A stretch of 64,000 nt of DNA from Bacteroidota bacterium (GCA_016711505.1 JADJSV010000017.1:496001-560000); one strand, 5' to 3'; counted from the stretch's first letter, positions 52,534 to 62,560 are shown. Numbers and translations are program-made. The notes: generated by a model not told the origin, from the letters alone.

Positions 52534-54555
52534 ATGAAATGGCCGTTTTTCTTCTTTTTTATTCTATGGATACTTCGAACCGGGGCACAAGATGGTAATA
52601 AAACTTATGTAGACTCATTACTGAACAAACTACCAATACAAAAAGAAGATACAATAAAAGTTAAGACCCTCTTATATCTTTCCGAATATTTCTCTCTTAT
52701 TGATCACACCAAAGGAATGAAGTATGCCGAAGATGCCGCTACTCTTTCTCAAAAAATTGAATGGCTAAAGGGAATCGTCCTGAGTAAAATCTCTATCGGA
52801 CGTGTATATTGGAGAATGGGAAATTATAAAGCAGCCATTTCAATCCATAAGGGTGCTTTACAATTAGCAGAAAGGTCAGAATTTACAGAATTGATTCCGC
52901 AAATTATTATTTACGTAGGACAAGATCATGCAGATGGTGGTGAATTCCGCGAAGCTTTACAGCATTTTGAAAATGCAAAAGATCTTTTTAAAAAAGCCGG
53001 AAATCAAAGTCAGGTTGCAAATTGCTTATTGATGATATCCTGGGTTCATGATGGCCGCGGAAATTTTCCGGAATCTTCAAAGGCAAATATTGAGGCTTTG
53101 AAAATATATGAATCCTTGAATGACCATTATGGCATATCAGTAGCCTCTGCAAATCTGGCGATAGATAATATAAAGCTTGAAAAATATCCTGAAGCAGTCA
53201 CTTATATAGAGAAGGCAAATAAAATTGTTATTGAAGAAGAAGATTATATAAACCTGGCATCTAACTATATAATCCTGTCTGACATACATATTAAAATGAA
53301 GGATCTCGATGCTGCATTAGAGGACGCAAAAAAAGCACTGGCAACAGGAAATAAAATATCTGATAGAATCACTATTGGAAATGCTTATAGTAAAATGGCA
53401 GAAATTTATTTTATGAAAAATGATTATGCAAATTCTGTTGTGCACTATGAAAAAGCAATTGGATTTTTAAAGCCTGTAAATGCTAATGTTCTGCTGACAA
53501 ACAATTATAGTAATTTAGCATTGTCTTATCTCAGGTTAAATGAATCCCTGAAAGCAAAAACAGCACTTGATTCATCGGAGATCTATTTACAACTGACTGA
53601 AGGTTTACCATCAAAGGAAAAATTTTACAAAGGAAAACATCTTCTTGACAGCATTTCAGGAAACTGGAAAAATGCATACTCAAATTATCACGAGTTTGTA
53701 AATATCCGTGATAGCATCCATAATACTGACATAACAAAAAAGCTTGTGCAAAATCAAATGCAATATGAATTTGATAAAAAAGAAGCACTTGAAAATGCTG
53801 AACAGGAAAAGAAAGATCTCAGGCAAAGAAATATCCGGAATTCAATCACCGCCGGCTTTGCAGGGACAATTGTTTTTTTAGTAGTCGTTTATCGGCAGCG
53901 GAATAAAATTAATAAAGCCCGGAAACGCAGCGATGAACTACTGTTGAATATTCTACCTGAAGAAGTTGCTGATGAACTGAAACAAAAAGGGAGTGCAGAA
54001 GCCAGGCACTTCGATGAAGTCACAGTGATGTTCACCGACTTTAAAGGTTTTACAAGTTTGTCAGAAAAACTTACTCCTTCTGAACTGGTAAATGAAATTC
54101 ATATTTGTTTTAAAGCTTTCGATGATATCATCAGTAAATATAATATCGAAAAAATAAAAACGATCGGTGACAGTTATATGTGCGCAGGTGGTCTGCCCAT
54201 AACAAATTCTACGCATGCTATTGATGTTGTAAAAGCTGCGCTGGAAATCCGGCAATTCATGCAAAACCATATTGAAGACCGTAAAATGTCCGGTAAAGAA
54301 ATTTTTGAAATACGCATTGGAATTCATACCGGACCTGTTGTAGCCGGAATTGTTGGAATCAAAAAATTTGCATACGACATCTGGGGCGATACGGTAAATA
54401 TCGCTTCGCGAATGGAATCAAGCGGACAAGCAGGACAAGTGAATATCAGTGGCGCTACTTATGATAAAGTGAAAGACAATTTCTCCTGTCTCCATCGCGG
54501 AAAAATCAGTGCAAAAAATAAAGGAGACGTGGATATGTATTTTGTTGAAAGCTAA
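52534..54555 (+). CDS. TPR sensor fused to class III adenylate cyclase
   Basis: The 673-residue protein has an N-terminal signal/anchor, TPR repeats (~30-400), a coiled coil, one membrane helix ('ITAGFAGTIVFLVVVYRQ', ~435-455) and a C-terminal class III nucleotidyl cyclase domain (~475-665). Metal-binding Asp residues are in 'VMFTDFKGFT' and 'TIGDSYM'; the purine-selecting pair is Lys ('KIKTIGD') and Asp ('AYDIWGDTVN'), typical of adenylate cyclases; the transition-state Asn/Arg are in 'VNIASRMES'. It probably makes cAMP in the cytoplasm in response to a signal bound by the periplasmic TPRs. Confidence 0.9.
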   Translation: MKWPFFFFFILWILRTGAQDGNKTYVDSLLNKLPIQKEDTIKVKTLLYLSEYFSLIDHTKGMKYAEDAATLSQKIEWLKGIVLSKISIGRVYWRMGNYKAAISIHKGALQLAERSEFTELIPQIIIYVGQDHADGGEFREALQHFENAKDLFKKAGNQSQVANCLLMISWVHDGRGNFPESSKANIEALKIYESLNDHYGISVASANLAIDNIKLEKYPEAVTYIEKANKIVIEEEDYINLASNYIILSDIHIKMKDLDAALEDAKKALATGNKISDRITIGNAYSKMAEIYFMKNDYANSVVHYEKAIGFLKPVNANVLLTNNYSNLALSYLRLNESLKAKTALDSSEIYLQLTEGLPSKEKFYKGKHLLDSISGNWKNAYSNYHEFVNIRDSIHNTDITKKLVQNQMQYEFDKKEALENAEQEKKDLRQRNIRNSITAGFAGTIVFLVVVYRQRNKINKARKRSDELLLNILPEEVADELKQKGSAEARHFDEVTVMFTDFKGFTSLSEKLTPSELVNEIHICFKAFDDIISKYNIEKIKTIGDSYMCAGGLPITNSTHAIDVVKAALEIRQFMQNHIEDRKMSGKEIFEIRIGIHTGPVVAGIVGIKKFAYDIWGDTVNIASRMESSGQAGQVNISGATYDKVKDNFSCLHRGKISAKNKGDVDMYFVES

Positions 54556-54607
54556 GAACCAGTAAAGGATTTGAAAATTCCTTTACAACTGAATTAACTT
54601 TCATTCA

Positions 54608-56131
54608 TCATTGGACAACAATTTTTTTCACAATTTCTCTATCATTATATATCTTGAGAAAATAAATCCCTTTTGTTAAAAATTTCAATTGAATATTAAC
54701 TGCTCCTGACTTATCGTTATTCTGCACTAAAACATTTTTTCCCACGATATCAAACAACTCAATTCTATTTATCATTTTATCAGCAGAAATAACATTCAGT
54801 TCACTACTCGCAGGATTCGGATAAATAAAAACATTGTCTGAATAAATCGTTTCTGTGATCTTCACAGGAAATGAAACATTCGTTGTAATTGTATTTGTAA
54901 TTACCGGTTGATTAAAATCAAAATAGATCCGGGCAGTATTCCTGATCTGAGAGCCGACAGAAAGTCCGGGCTTCAATTTTATTTTATACTGTACATAGCC
55001 GTGACTGTTTGCTTCGTCATTTGTACTGTCAGGTAAATTGATCTCAACAAAATCAAATAGAATTTTATTTCCATTCAACTGAGTTGTCATGTTGTGACTG
55101 TTTGCAATCAATGTAAAAGTCGACAACTCCAGATTTGAATCCAATGTATCTACAATGTAAACATGTTGCGCCGGTGCAGTTCCTGTATTCTGAAAATGGA
55201 TTGTATAAGTTAACCATTCCTGGTCAGCCGCAATATCTCCCTCTGGATTTACTTCTTTTGTATTCGGATCATAACTATTGCCAATGATAAAACAATTTTG
55301 AAAGACATTATTCAATGGATCATTATCGGAAAGCGGATTTACATTCACAGTAATGCAGACCGAATCTCCGAGTTGAGAAGTTGAATCTGCAAATAAAATA
55401 ATTCTAAAATCAGTTGTGAAATTTACTGTTCCGAAATCACTAATAGTGTACGTCAACAGATTCCCGGTAACTACCGGATTCAGTGCTCCGGCTGCTGCTG
55501 AAAGAAATGATACAGGTCCGCTGATAGTTACTGAAACATCACCACTTACTCCCGTTGCACATCTTAGGCCATAGAAAGACGAAAGATCACCTGCTCCTAT
55601 GTTCACATTTGCACTATCGCCCGGAAAAAAATTTCTCGAACGAAGAATGATACTATTTACTCCTACATCAAACCCCGGATTACAGTTGAAACCGAAATTC
55701 ATATCTGAATCCATTGAGTCGGCAAGAGTGAGCATTGAAGAATGAAAACCTCCCGGTGGACAAGTAAGTTCAAAAGGCAATCCTATTGTATCAACAGTAT
55801 AGGTATAGGATCCTGTATCTGCAGCAAATGCATATACTCCGCCGTCATTTGATAACGTTTGTTGTTCCAGAACAGAATTTCTGTATAGCTGAACTTTGAT
55901 ATTTTTCAATCCTGATTCATTTGTATCACTCACACAATCGCTGTTCAGATCAGAATATAATCTTCCATCAATATTCCAGAATGCAGTACACGAATTGATA
56001 TTGAATGGTTGGCAAAGAGGATACGCATTCATTGGAGGATTACTTCCGCCAACAGAACCATAGTTGGGCAAACATTGAATACCGGTATTATAAAATATCA
56101 ACGCATTGACTTTTTTAGTTCCGGCAAACAA
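54608..56131 (-). CDS. 3' part of a large LRR-T9SS surface protein
   Basis: The frame opens at a TTG, not ATG, and its first residues overlap the end of the leucine-rich frame. 'KKVNALIFYNTGIQCLPNYG' continues the repeat pattern, so it is the second half of one gene. It contains an SdrD B-like domain ('DGRLYSDLNSDCVSDTNESG', calcium-binding look), a DUF11-like segment ('GDIAADQEWLTYTIHFQNTG' and 'VYIVDTLDSNLELST') and a type A tail ('VFIYPNPASSELNVISADKM'). Together they would form a ~940-residue cell-surface adhesin-like protein. Confidence 0.82.
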   Translation of the reverse strand: MFAGTKKVNALIFYNTGIQCLPNYGSVGGSNPPMNAYPLCQPFNINSCTAFWNIDGRLYSDLNSDCVSDTNESGLKNIKVQLYRNSVLEQQTLSNDGGVYAFAADTGSYTYTVDTIGLPFELTCPPGGFHSSMLTLADSMDSDMNFGFNCNPGFDVGVNSIILRSRNFFPGDSANVNIGAGDLSSFYGLRCATGVSGDVSVTISGPVSFLSAAAGALNPVVTGNLLTYTISDFGTVNFTTDFRIILFADSTSQLGDSVCITVNVNPLSDNDPLNNVFQNCFIIGNSYDPNTKEVNPEGDIAADQEWLTYTIHFQNTGTAPAQHVYIVDTLDSNLELSTFTLIANSHNMTTQLNGNKILFDFVEINLPDSTNDEANSHGYVQYKIKLKPGLSVGSQIRNTARIYFDFNQPVITNTITTNVSFPVKITETIYSDNVFIYPNPASSELNVISADKMINRIELFDIVGKNVLVQNNDKSGAVNIQLKFLTKGIYFLKIYNDREIVKKIVVQ

Positions 56132-57420
56132 GTCAGATTTGGATTATTATAAATATAAAGAGCGTTCATAGAATCAGGAAGTTCAGGTAGCGTAGTAATC
56201 AAATTACCCGGACACGAAAGATTCAAAAGCGATGGCGGAAAGGCAGGCAAAATTGTTATCTGATTTGAATCGCAAAAAATAGTTTGGAGAGCCTGATTAA
56301 ATGCAGGCAAACCTGTTAGAAGATTTTTTGTACAATTTAAGTACAACAAAGAATCATTTAATACTGGTAACGATGTTATTAAATTTCTCTGACAGTCAAT
56401 GACAATTAATGAGTCGTTCAATGCAGGTAATGAAGAAATCTGATTTTCATAACAAAAAATTCGTAGTAAAGAATTTGGCAAGGGAGGCAATGTTGTCAAT
56501 TGATTTCTATTGCAAATTAATTGTTTCAATGAATCCGGTAAAGTCGGTAATGATGTGATCTGATTTTCTGAACAACTCAAATACTGCAGGGTTGTTGGTA
56601 AAGATGGCAATGATGTAAGCTGATTTTGTTCGCAATCAAGGTCAATTAAACCTGCCGGCAAATTTGGAATTGTTGTCAGATTATTAGCTCTGCATTGTAA
56701 TGACGTTAATGTTGCAGGCAATGCAGGAATTGAGTTGAGTGGATTCCACGAAACGATCAAACTTTCAAGTGTTGCGGGAAGAACCGGAAGTGAACTTAAA
56801 TTACAACCATAACAATCAAATTTAATAAGAGAAGATGGAAAGGAGTTAATCAAAGTAAGCGATGTATCAAAACTACACATAAGATATCCTAAAGAGTTAG
56901 GTAAAGGGGGTAAACTTGTAATCGGACAAGATCCACAATAAAGTTCAACTAAATCTGATGGCAATGCCGGTAAAGTAGTAAGTGGATTTCCTTCACAACG
57001 TAAACTACGAAGTGTAGCCGGTAAGGCTGGAAGAGAAGTCAGTTGGTTAATGCTTACAAATAAACTATTAAGAGAATCGGGCAAAGCCGGTAAAGAGGTT
57101 AATTGATTATCGACACAATACAAAGTACTTAATTGTGCCGGTAATCTGGGTAATGATGTGATCATACTTCCGGAGATACTCAAAGTTCTCAGACTATCAA
57201 AATATTGGATTCCTTCCAGACTAATGATATTTGTTGAACCACTTATACTCGTTGCCGATAAAACATCACTACAGGTTGTATCCATCTGATTACCGTTCAT
57301 ACATAGAGGGAAACGTAGTGTCAGGTAGTTCACAAAACTTGTATCCGGGATGGTAACCCATTGAGCGTTTGATTTAGAAACGATCATAAGTAAGAGAATG
57401 ATCGAAAAGAGCTTTTTCAT
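56098..57420 (-). CDS. 5' part of a large leucine-rich-repeat T9SS surface protein
   Basis: From ATG 57420 (signal peptide to 'KSNAQ'; an upstream extension to 57513 is rejected) the frame encodes about 18 leucine-rich repeats of ~21 residues with the consensus 'LP.LP.sL..L.c..N.lts', for example 'LTSLPALPDSLNSLFVSIN'. It ends at 'CLPELKKSMR' because one A seems lost in the run at about 56111-56116; the other frame continues 'ELKKVNALIF'. The repeat length and 'P.LP' spacing match the short bacterial LRR class. Such proteins mediate binding at the cell surface. Confidence 0.82.
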   Translation of the reverse strand: MKKLFSIILLLMIVSKSNAQWVTIPDTSFVNYLTLRFPLCMNGNQMDTTCSDVLSATSISGSTNIISLEGIQYFDSLRTLSISGSMITSLPRLPAQLSTLYCVDNQLTSLPALPDSLNSLFVSINQLTSLPALPATLRSLRCEGNPLTTLPALPSDLVELYCGSCPITSLPPLPNSLGYLMCSFDTSLTLINSFPSSLIKFDCYGCNLSSLPVLPATLESLIVSWNPLNSIPALPATLTSLQCRANNLTTIPNLPAGLIDLDCEQNQLTSLPSLPTTLQYLSCSENQITSLPTLPDSLKQLICNRNQLTTLPPLPNSLLRIFCYENQISSLPALNDSLIVIDCQRNLITSLPVLNDSLLYLNCTKNLLTGLPAFNQALQTIFCDSNQITILPAFPPSLLNLSCPGNLITTLPELPDSMNALYIYNNPNLTCLPELKKSMR

Positions 57421-57593
57421 TTGCTGTAGTTTTACCTGATGTTTTATTTTTAGAGAGGCTTTAGAAAAATAAATTCCTGTATCAATGTAGGAAAAATTGA
57501 AAATTGGGAACAAAATTTTGGTGAATGTACTTTAATTTATTGTGAGACAGGTAAATGTGAATGCTGATTTAAAACAATTCCTATATTCACCTT

Positions 57594-60500
57594 GTGAAAC
57601 TGTCTCTCACAAAAACCTTTTTTACTTTAATTACTGCCCTATTTTGTTTCTGTGCAAATGCTCAGATTGCAAATTCCGGTCGCGGCATGTATGTCAACCG
57701 CTTTTTCAGAACGGCTGTAAATTCTATTGGTGCACCGATTGTTGATCCGAATTATTCAATTTTAAGTATTGCTGCAAAAGAAGATTCATTATTGCAATTT
57801 GCAAAAGACAATCATATCACTTATCTCATCCTGTATGATCTCTATTACGTTTTTGGAAATGAAACATACGAAAACTATTTGTGTTCATTTATTGATAAAG
57901 CTAAATCGCAATTTTGCATAGAGAAAATAGGTGTGGCTTCTTCCTGCGCAAGTTTGTTCGATAATATTGAAATGATAAATGCGACTCCGCCTGCAAGTTT
58001 TTCGCTGCAACGACATGTGGAGCCCGCATTTCGTCAACAACTTGCAATTGCTTCTGAAGAATTTCAACCGGGCGACTCATTGTTCTATTTATCCGAAGCA
58101 ACGAAATTCAACCTACGTGCTTCAACCTTTAACTCCGGTTGCAATTCAAAGATCGATGCTTTAGTTACAGAATATGAATTCTGGAACTCTACAGCAGATG
58201 ATTGTGTTGGTGATACACCCAGCAAGGATGTAAAATTCCAACGCTATCAATCTCTCATAAATTATATTGACATCATCCGTGATAATTATAATGATGCTCA
58301 ATCAGCACATCAGATCACAATTGAAAGTTATATCGGATATTTAAATCAGAATACATTATATACCGATCAACAAATAGCTGACTGGATCGATGGAAGTTAT
58401 AATGGTAAAAAACGTATTGACCGGATACTTCCTCATTACTATACAACTGATGCTGCTAAAGCATATAGCAGAACCAGCGCTGGACAAAACATGTCAGGTT
58501 ATTATTCTACGCGCTTTCTTGATCTTTGTCAACCATCAACTTCAAATAATACCAGCATCACTCCGATCTTCAGTACAGAAAGTACTTATTGGGGTGCCGG
58601 AGCTAGTTATCTTTCAACCTGGTTCAATCAGAGTCCGGGTAATAATCTTTTCACAGCAGAAAAAATATTTTACAATGACTGGTATGCAGATGCAAATACT
58701 TATTCGCCGGCTTTAGTTGGAAGTGCAACACTAGGTAATGAAATCGAACCGGGAAATGCGATCTGGTTTACATCAAATCAAATGCTCAATCATCTTAACC
58801 GGTCACTTTTATTTTCATCGAACAGTCCCGTTTGTGTGACCGCCGGACAAAACGGGTCATTCACTTTTCAATATCAGGGACCAATTGAACAAGGATTAAA
58901 TTATCAATTTTATCTCACTACTTCCGGAACAACAACTGTTGTTTGCGGCTCTGCAAATTCTATTGCATGGCCGGCATACAATGGAAGTACACAATCTTCA
59001 ATTGATCTTAATGCCGCTTTAGGAACATGTTCATTGCCATCCGGTGATTATGATGCACATCTTGTTCTCACTTTTGCTGCATGCAATATTTATGTTGCAC
59101 CGATTCAGAAAGTAAGTATAACAAACACCGGAAAAATTGTTGCACGTACTGCTACAACTGCCTGTCAGGGAAATCCTGTTTATCTCACAGCAAGCACAAC
59201 AGGAAGCGGAACGACAACCTACGCATGGTATGATGGGAACTCCGCTATTTCGGGCGCTACATCACAAAGCTATGTTGCAAATCCTGCATCGACAGGTGTA
59301 CGAAATTATTCTTGCAAAATTACCAGTTCTGTCGGCGGATGTTCTGCCAACAGATCAAATATAATTCCTGTTACTATAAATGCTAATCCGGTTGCAACTA
59401 TCACAGTGCAGAGTACATCAAGTTGTTCGTCCGTCATCAGAGCAAACCCATCAGGAGCTACTTATTCATGGCAAGATGGAACAACAACTCAAAATTATAC
59501 TACTTCAAATAGCGGAGTATATTCTGTTGGTGTAACACTAAACGGATGTACATCAACAGCGAAATATTCTTATCAGAATGTCAGCATTCAAAATATTTCA
59601 CAGACTAAATCATGCAGTGATACAAATACAGGATCATTGGTTGTAAATTTATACTGGGGAACTTTTCCATATTCGCTTTCCTGGTCTGGCCCGGTAAGTG
59701 GTAATCAGACAAATTTACAACCCGGACACACGACTATCAGCAATCTTCCTGCAGGAACATATACTGTTGTAGTTACAAGTTCGAATGGTTGTACAAAAAC
59801 TCTTTTCCCAAATCCTGTCATCGAAGAATATCCGCAAATTACTTACACCACTAATGTGAGTCCAAGTACTTGTTCAGCAAGTTCAGATGGAATGATCTCT
59901 CTGACCAATGTTGCAGGTGGAATTGGTGGTACATATACATTCAACTGGCCATTCAATAATTCTACTCTTAATTCTATCAACAATATTCATTCAGGAAATT
60001 ATTACGTTGATATCAGCGATGGAACATGTGTAGTCAGTGATACAATTCATGTCCCTGCAATGCAATCTACTGTTAACGTTGCATTAGGAATAAATCCCTC
60101 GACCGGAAATTTAATATGTGCAGGAACGAATGCAAGTTTCAATGCAGTCCCGGTTAATGGCGGACTAAATCCTTCTTACCAATGGAAGGTCAATGGAAAT
60201 ATTACAGGTGTAACTGACAGTACATTCAATACTGATCTACTTGAAGATGGCGACACTGTCAGTTGTACAATGATTGCCGATCAGGTTTGTGCTTCTTTAA
60301 ATCCGGTGAGTGCTTCCACTACAATGCTTGTTGATATTTGTCCTGTCACAGTAAACTTAAATTTATTTCTGGAAGGATTTTATCTTGGCGCATCACAGAT
60401 GCGTGCAGTTATCGACCCTGTAATATATCCGAATTTGTGCGACACAATTACAATAGAGTTACGTGATACAACAGGAGCGAAAAATCTCATTCATACATCA

Positions 60501-60905
60501 AAACAAATTTTAAATACTGATGGGACTTGCGTATATTCATTTATTCCATTAACAACAAGATCGTTTTACTATATCGTTATTAAACATAGAAACTCATTGG
60601 AGACATGGAGTGCGACTCCGGTATTCTTTTCCGGAATCAATGTGGAATATTCTTTTTCAAATTCAGCTACCAATGTGTTTCTTAATAACGTTTCAGATCT
60701 TGGTGACGGAAATTTTGGAATCATTAGTGGAGATGTTGATCAAAATGGTGTAATTGATCTTAACGATCATAACTCTGTCAATAATTCGGCAATGATTTTT
60801 CAAACCGGATATTACTCTGATGACCTCAATGGAGATGGATTGGTTGAGTCCGGAGATTTTTCCATCGGTGAAAACAATATTGGAAGAATCGTAGGGATGC
60901 CTTAA
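57594..60905 (+). CDS. Large secreted multidomain protein with dockerin-like C-terminus
   Basis: The 1103-residue protein has a signal peptide to 'CANAQ', an N-terminal domain of ~400 residues ('NHITYLILYDLYYVFGNETY', 'IGYLNQNTLYTDQQIADWID') of TIM-barrel-like appearance but unrecognised, then Ig-like/SprB-type repeats ('CQGNPVYLTAST', 'SNLPAGTYTVVVTSSNGC'). It ends with two calcium-loop motifs ('DVDQNGVIDLNDHN' and 'DLNGDGLVESGDF') of dockerin type. There is no ordinary T9SS tail after them. It could be a glycan-binding or hydrolytic surface protein. The ATG is internal to a short divergent gap with the LRR gene. Confidence 0.8.
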   Translation: MKLSLTKTFFTLITALFCFCANAQIANSGRGMYVNRFFRTAVNSIGAPIVDPNYSILSIAAKEDSLLQFAKDNHITYLILYDLYYVFGNETYENYLCSFIDKAKSQFCIEKIGVASSCASLFDNIEMINATPPASFSLQRHVEPAFRQQLAIASEEFQPGDSLFYLSEATKFNLRASTFNSGCNSKIDALVTEYEFWNSTADDCVGDTPSKDVKFQRYQSLINYIDIIRDNYNDAQSAHQITIESYIGYLNQNTLYTDQQIADWIDGSYNGKKRIDRILPHYYTTDAAKAYSRTSAGQNMSGYYSTRFLDLCQPSTSNNTSITPIFSTESTYWGAGASYLSTWFNQSPGNNLFTAEKIFYNDWYADANTYSPALVGSATLGNEIEPGNAIWFTSNQMLNHLNRSLLFSSNSPVCVTAGQNGSFTFQYQGPIEQGLNYQFYLTTSGTTTVVCGSANSIAWPAYNGSTQSSIDLNAALGTCSLPSGDYDAHLVLTFAACNIYVAPIQKVSITNTGKIVARTATTACQGNPVYLTASTTGSGTTTYAWYDGNSAISGATSQSYVANPASTGVRNYSCKITSSVGGCSANRSNIIPVTINANPVATITVQSTSSCSSVIRANPSGATYSWQDGTTTQNYTTSNSGVYSVGVTLNGCTSTAKYSYQNVSIQNISQTKSCSDTNTGSLVVNLYWGTFPYSLSWSGPVSGNQTNLQPGHTTISNLPAGTYTVVVTSSNGCTKTLFPNPVIEEYPQITYTTNVSPSTCSASSDGMISLTNVAGGIGGTYTFNWPFNNSTLNSINNIHSGNYYVDISDGTCVVSDTIHVPAMQSTVNVALGINPSTGNLICAGTNASFNAVPVNGGLNPSYQWKVNGNITGVTDSTFNTDLLEDGDTVSCTMIADQVCASLNPVSASTTMLVDICPVTVNLNLFLEGFYLGASQMRAVIDPVIYPNLCDTITIELRDTTGAKNLIHTSKQILNTDGTCVYSFIPLTTRSFYYIVIKHRNSLETWSATPVFFSGINVEYSFSNSATNVFLNNVSDLGDGNFGIISGDVDQNGVIDLNDHNSVNNSAMIFQTGYYSDDLNGDGLVESGDFSIGENNIGRIVGMP

Positions 60906-60924
60906 TAAAATATTTCATTCAATA

Positions 60925-60965
60925 AAAAATGAGTTGCCTGACGAATCAAACAACTCATTATTTAT
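60925..60965. terminator. Bidirectional hairpin terminator
   Basis: AATGAGTTG and CAACTCATT form a nine-pair stem with a 14-base loop, flanked by AAAAA on the left and TTAT-TTAT on the right. It lies between two convergent genes and could serve both. Confidence 0.7.
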
Positions 60966-60986
60966 AAATTTTAACCCGAATTATTA

Positions 60987-61913
60987 TTATTCCATTCCTA
61001 ATTCATCTGATTTAGTAGTCAAAGTTCCGGTAAACGAATAAGTCATATTCTTTCCGTTCTCTATTACTTTAACTGTTCCTGAAATCGAGTTTCCGGTAAC
61101 TGTTCCCGACCATTCAAGTGTTGAATTTGAATCATCAGAATTTGCCTGAGTAGAAACTGATGAGTTTCCCGTTGTTCCTGTCGATGGAGTACCTGACATT
61201 CCAGTCGAATTTGAATTTCTTCCATTAGAAGAAGGTGCTGTTGTACCTGATGAACCCGCTGAATTAGTTTTTGAAGGTGAAGTTCCCAAAGTTCCCGGAG
61301 TACTTGAGTTTGTTCCGGTTGATGAACCTGATCTACCTGTAGAATTCATGTCATCAGAACTCGTCGATTTTGAACCTCCATCTACTGTATTTGTAGTGTT
61401 GGTAATATCTGAACCTTCTGAATTCGAAGTTCCTGAATTGTTTTTCATATTATCACCTGAATTACCGGAACCTTTTTTGCTGTCAGTATTACAATTAGAT
61501 GTGAATGCAATCGCGTCTGAAGAAGCAGACGAAGTAGTTGTTGAATAACTACATTCCTTTACTTTCACCGGACCTGACATTGATGACTTCAACATACCGT
61601 TTTTGAATTTCAATGTTCCTGATTTAGCTGTTGCGTTTTTGTCAGTACCTGATTGCATCTGATTGCTTCCACTTGCTTTCTCCATAGAAGATCCATCCTG
61701 ATTTTTCATCTCCCCTGATTGAGTACCAGAATTCATTCCTGATTTATCACCGGATTGAGGATTTATACTCTCACTTCCCGCTGTTGTCAAGGTAATTTTA
61801 AAGGATTTTCCGTCTAATGCTCCGTTTTTCCGTGACATATCACTTTTTGTATCCTGAGCCATTGAAATGGTTAAGATCAGCGTTGCCGGAATTAATAAAA
61901 ATAATTTTTTCAT
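60987..61913 (-). CDS. Exported protein with a long Ser/Gly/Thr/Asn-rich insertion
   Basis: The 308-residue product has a signal peptide to 'LTISMAQ'. Folded-looking ends ('NGALDGKSFKITLTTAGSES', 'GTLKFKNGMLKSSMSGPVKV', 'LEWSGTVTGNSISGTVKV', 'MTYSFTGTLTTKSDELGME') make a small beta domain of a type I have seen as compact ~150-residue Bacteroidota proteins. They are interrupted by two low-complexity stretches of Ser, Gly, Thr and Asn totalling roughly 150 residues. The insertions are likely disordered linkers. Ligand and role are unknown. Confidence 0.7.
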   Translation of the reverse strand: MKKLFLLIPATLILTISMAQDTKSDMSRKNGALDGKSFKITLTTAGSESINPQSGDKSGMNSGTQSGEMKNQDGSSMEKASGSNQMQSGTDKNATAKSGTLKFKNGMLKSSMSGPVKVKECSYSTTTSSASSDAIAFTSNCNTDSKKGSGNSGDNMKNNSGTSNSEGSDITNTTNTVDGGSKSTSSDDMNSTGRSGSSTGTNSSTPGTLGTSPSKTNSAGSSGTTAPSSNGRNSNSTGMSGTPSTGTTGNSSVSTQANSDDSNSTLEWSGTVTGNSISGTVKVIENGKNMTYSFTGTLTTKSDELGME

Positions 61914-62230
61914 GGCTTATTGTTTTTTTAATTTACAGATATCTATAAAATAATAATGCCAATGGAATTAATATCAAAAGATTTAACTCTTGAGGAAGCG
62001 ATGTAACAACTTAGAAATAGAGGTATATTTTTACTCGCTTCATTTAAGACCCAATATTTGTTCAATCTTTTTCATCTATCAGTTTATCTGAAACAATGTC
62101 CCACACTTAATTCTCATTAATGATTTAGACTTTTGATTGTTGGTAGTATTCATTCGATTGCATGCTATTTTTTAGTTGTAGTGTTTCATCTTTGGTGATG
62201 GCCATTCTTGTTGGATGGGATTGTTTTTTC
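61914..62230. other. Intergenic stretch with a degenerate repeat copy
   Basis: About 320 bases without a credible gene. The last ~80 bases ('gatggccattcttgttggat' and following) resemble the 'gccttcttgtttgatgggt' part of the 92-base tandem unit that starts at 62231, so they are probably a decayed unit. Upstream of that, nothing is recognised. Confidence 0.45.
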
Positions 62231-62560
62231 GATGGGCTGCGCCCGTCGTTGGTGAATATCGCGCCTTCAGCGCTTTTATTGGTAGGGGCTTGCCTTCTTG
62301 TTTGATGGGTGCAGTTCATCACGATGGGCTGCGCCCGTCGTTGGTGAATATTGCGCCTTCAGCGCTTTTATTGGTAGGGGCTTGCCTTCTTGTTTGATAG
62401 TTGCGGTTCATCATGATGAGCTGCGCCCGTCATTGGTGAATATTGCGCCTTCAGCGCTTTTATTGGTAGGGGCTTGCCTTCTTGTTTGATGGGTGCGGTT
62501 CATCACGATGGGCGGTGACCGTCGTTGGCGGATATCGCCCCTTCAGTGCTTTATGTTTTT
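62231..62560. repeat. 92-base tandem repeat, 3 full units and part of a fourth
   Basis: Units start at 62231, 62323, 62415 and 62507, an exact period of 92 bases. Each contains two small hairpins (GATGGGCtgcGCCCGTC-like and GCGCcttcaGCGC) and the linker 'ggggcttgccttcttgtttg'. The fourth unit diverges into the REP-like module that follows. The array lies downstream of the IS200-like transposase. Confidence 0.85.

Noticed and set aside
58390..58716. 108-codon frame inside the large secreted gene
   Set aside because: It lies in another frame of a continuous 1103-codon gene with a signal peptide and domains.
62125..62489. Short frames of 60-65 codons across the 92-base repeats
   Set aside because: Repetitive composition in both strands and no independent support.
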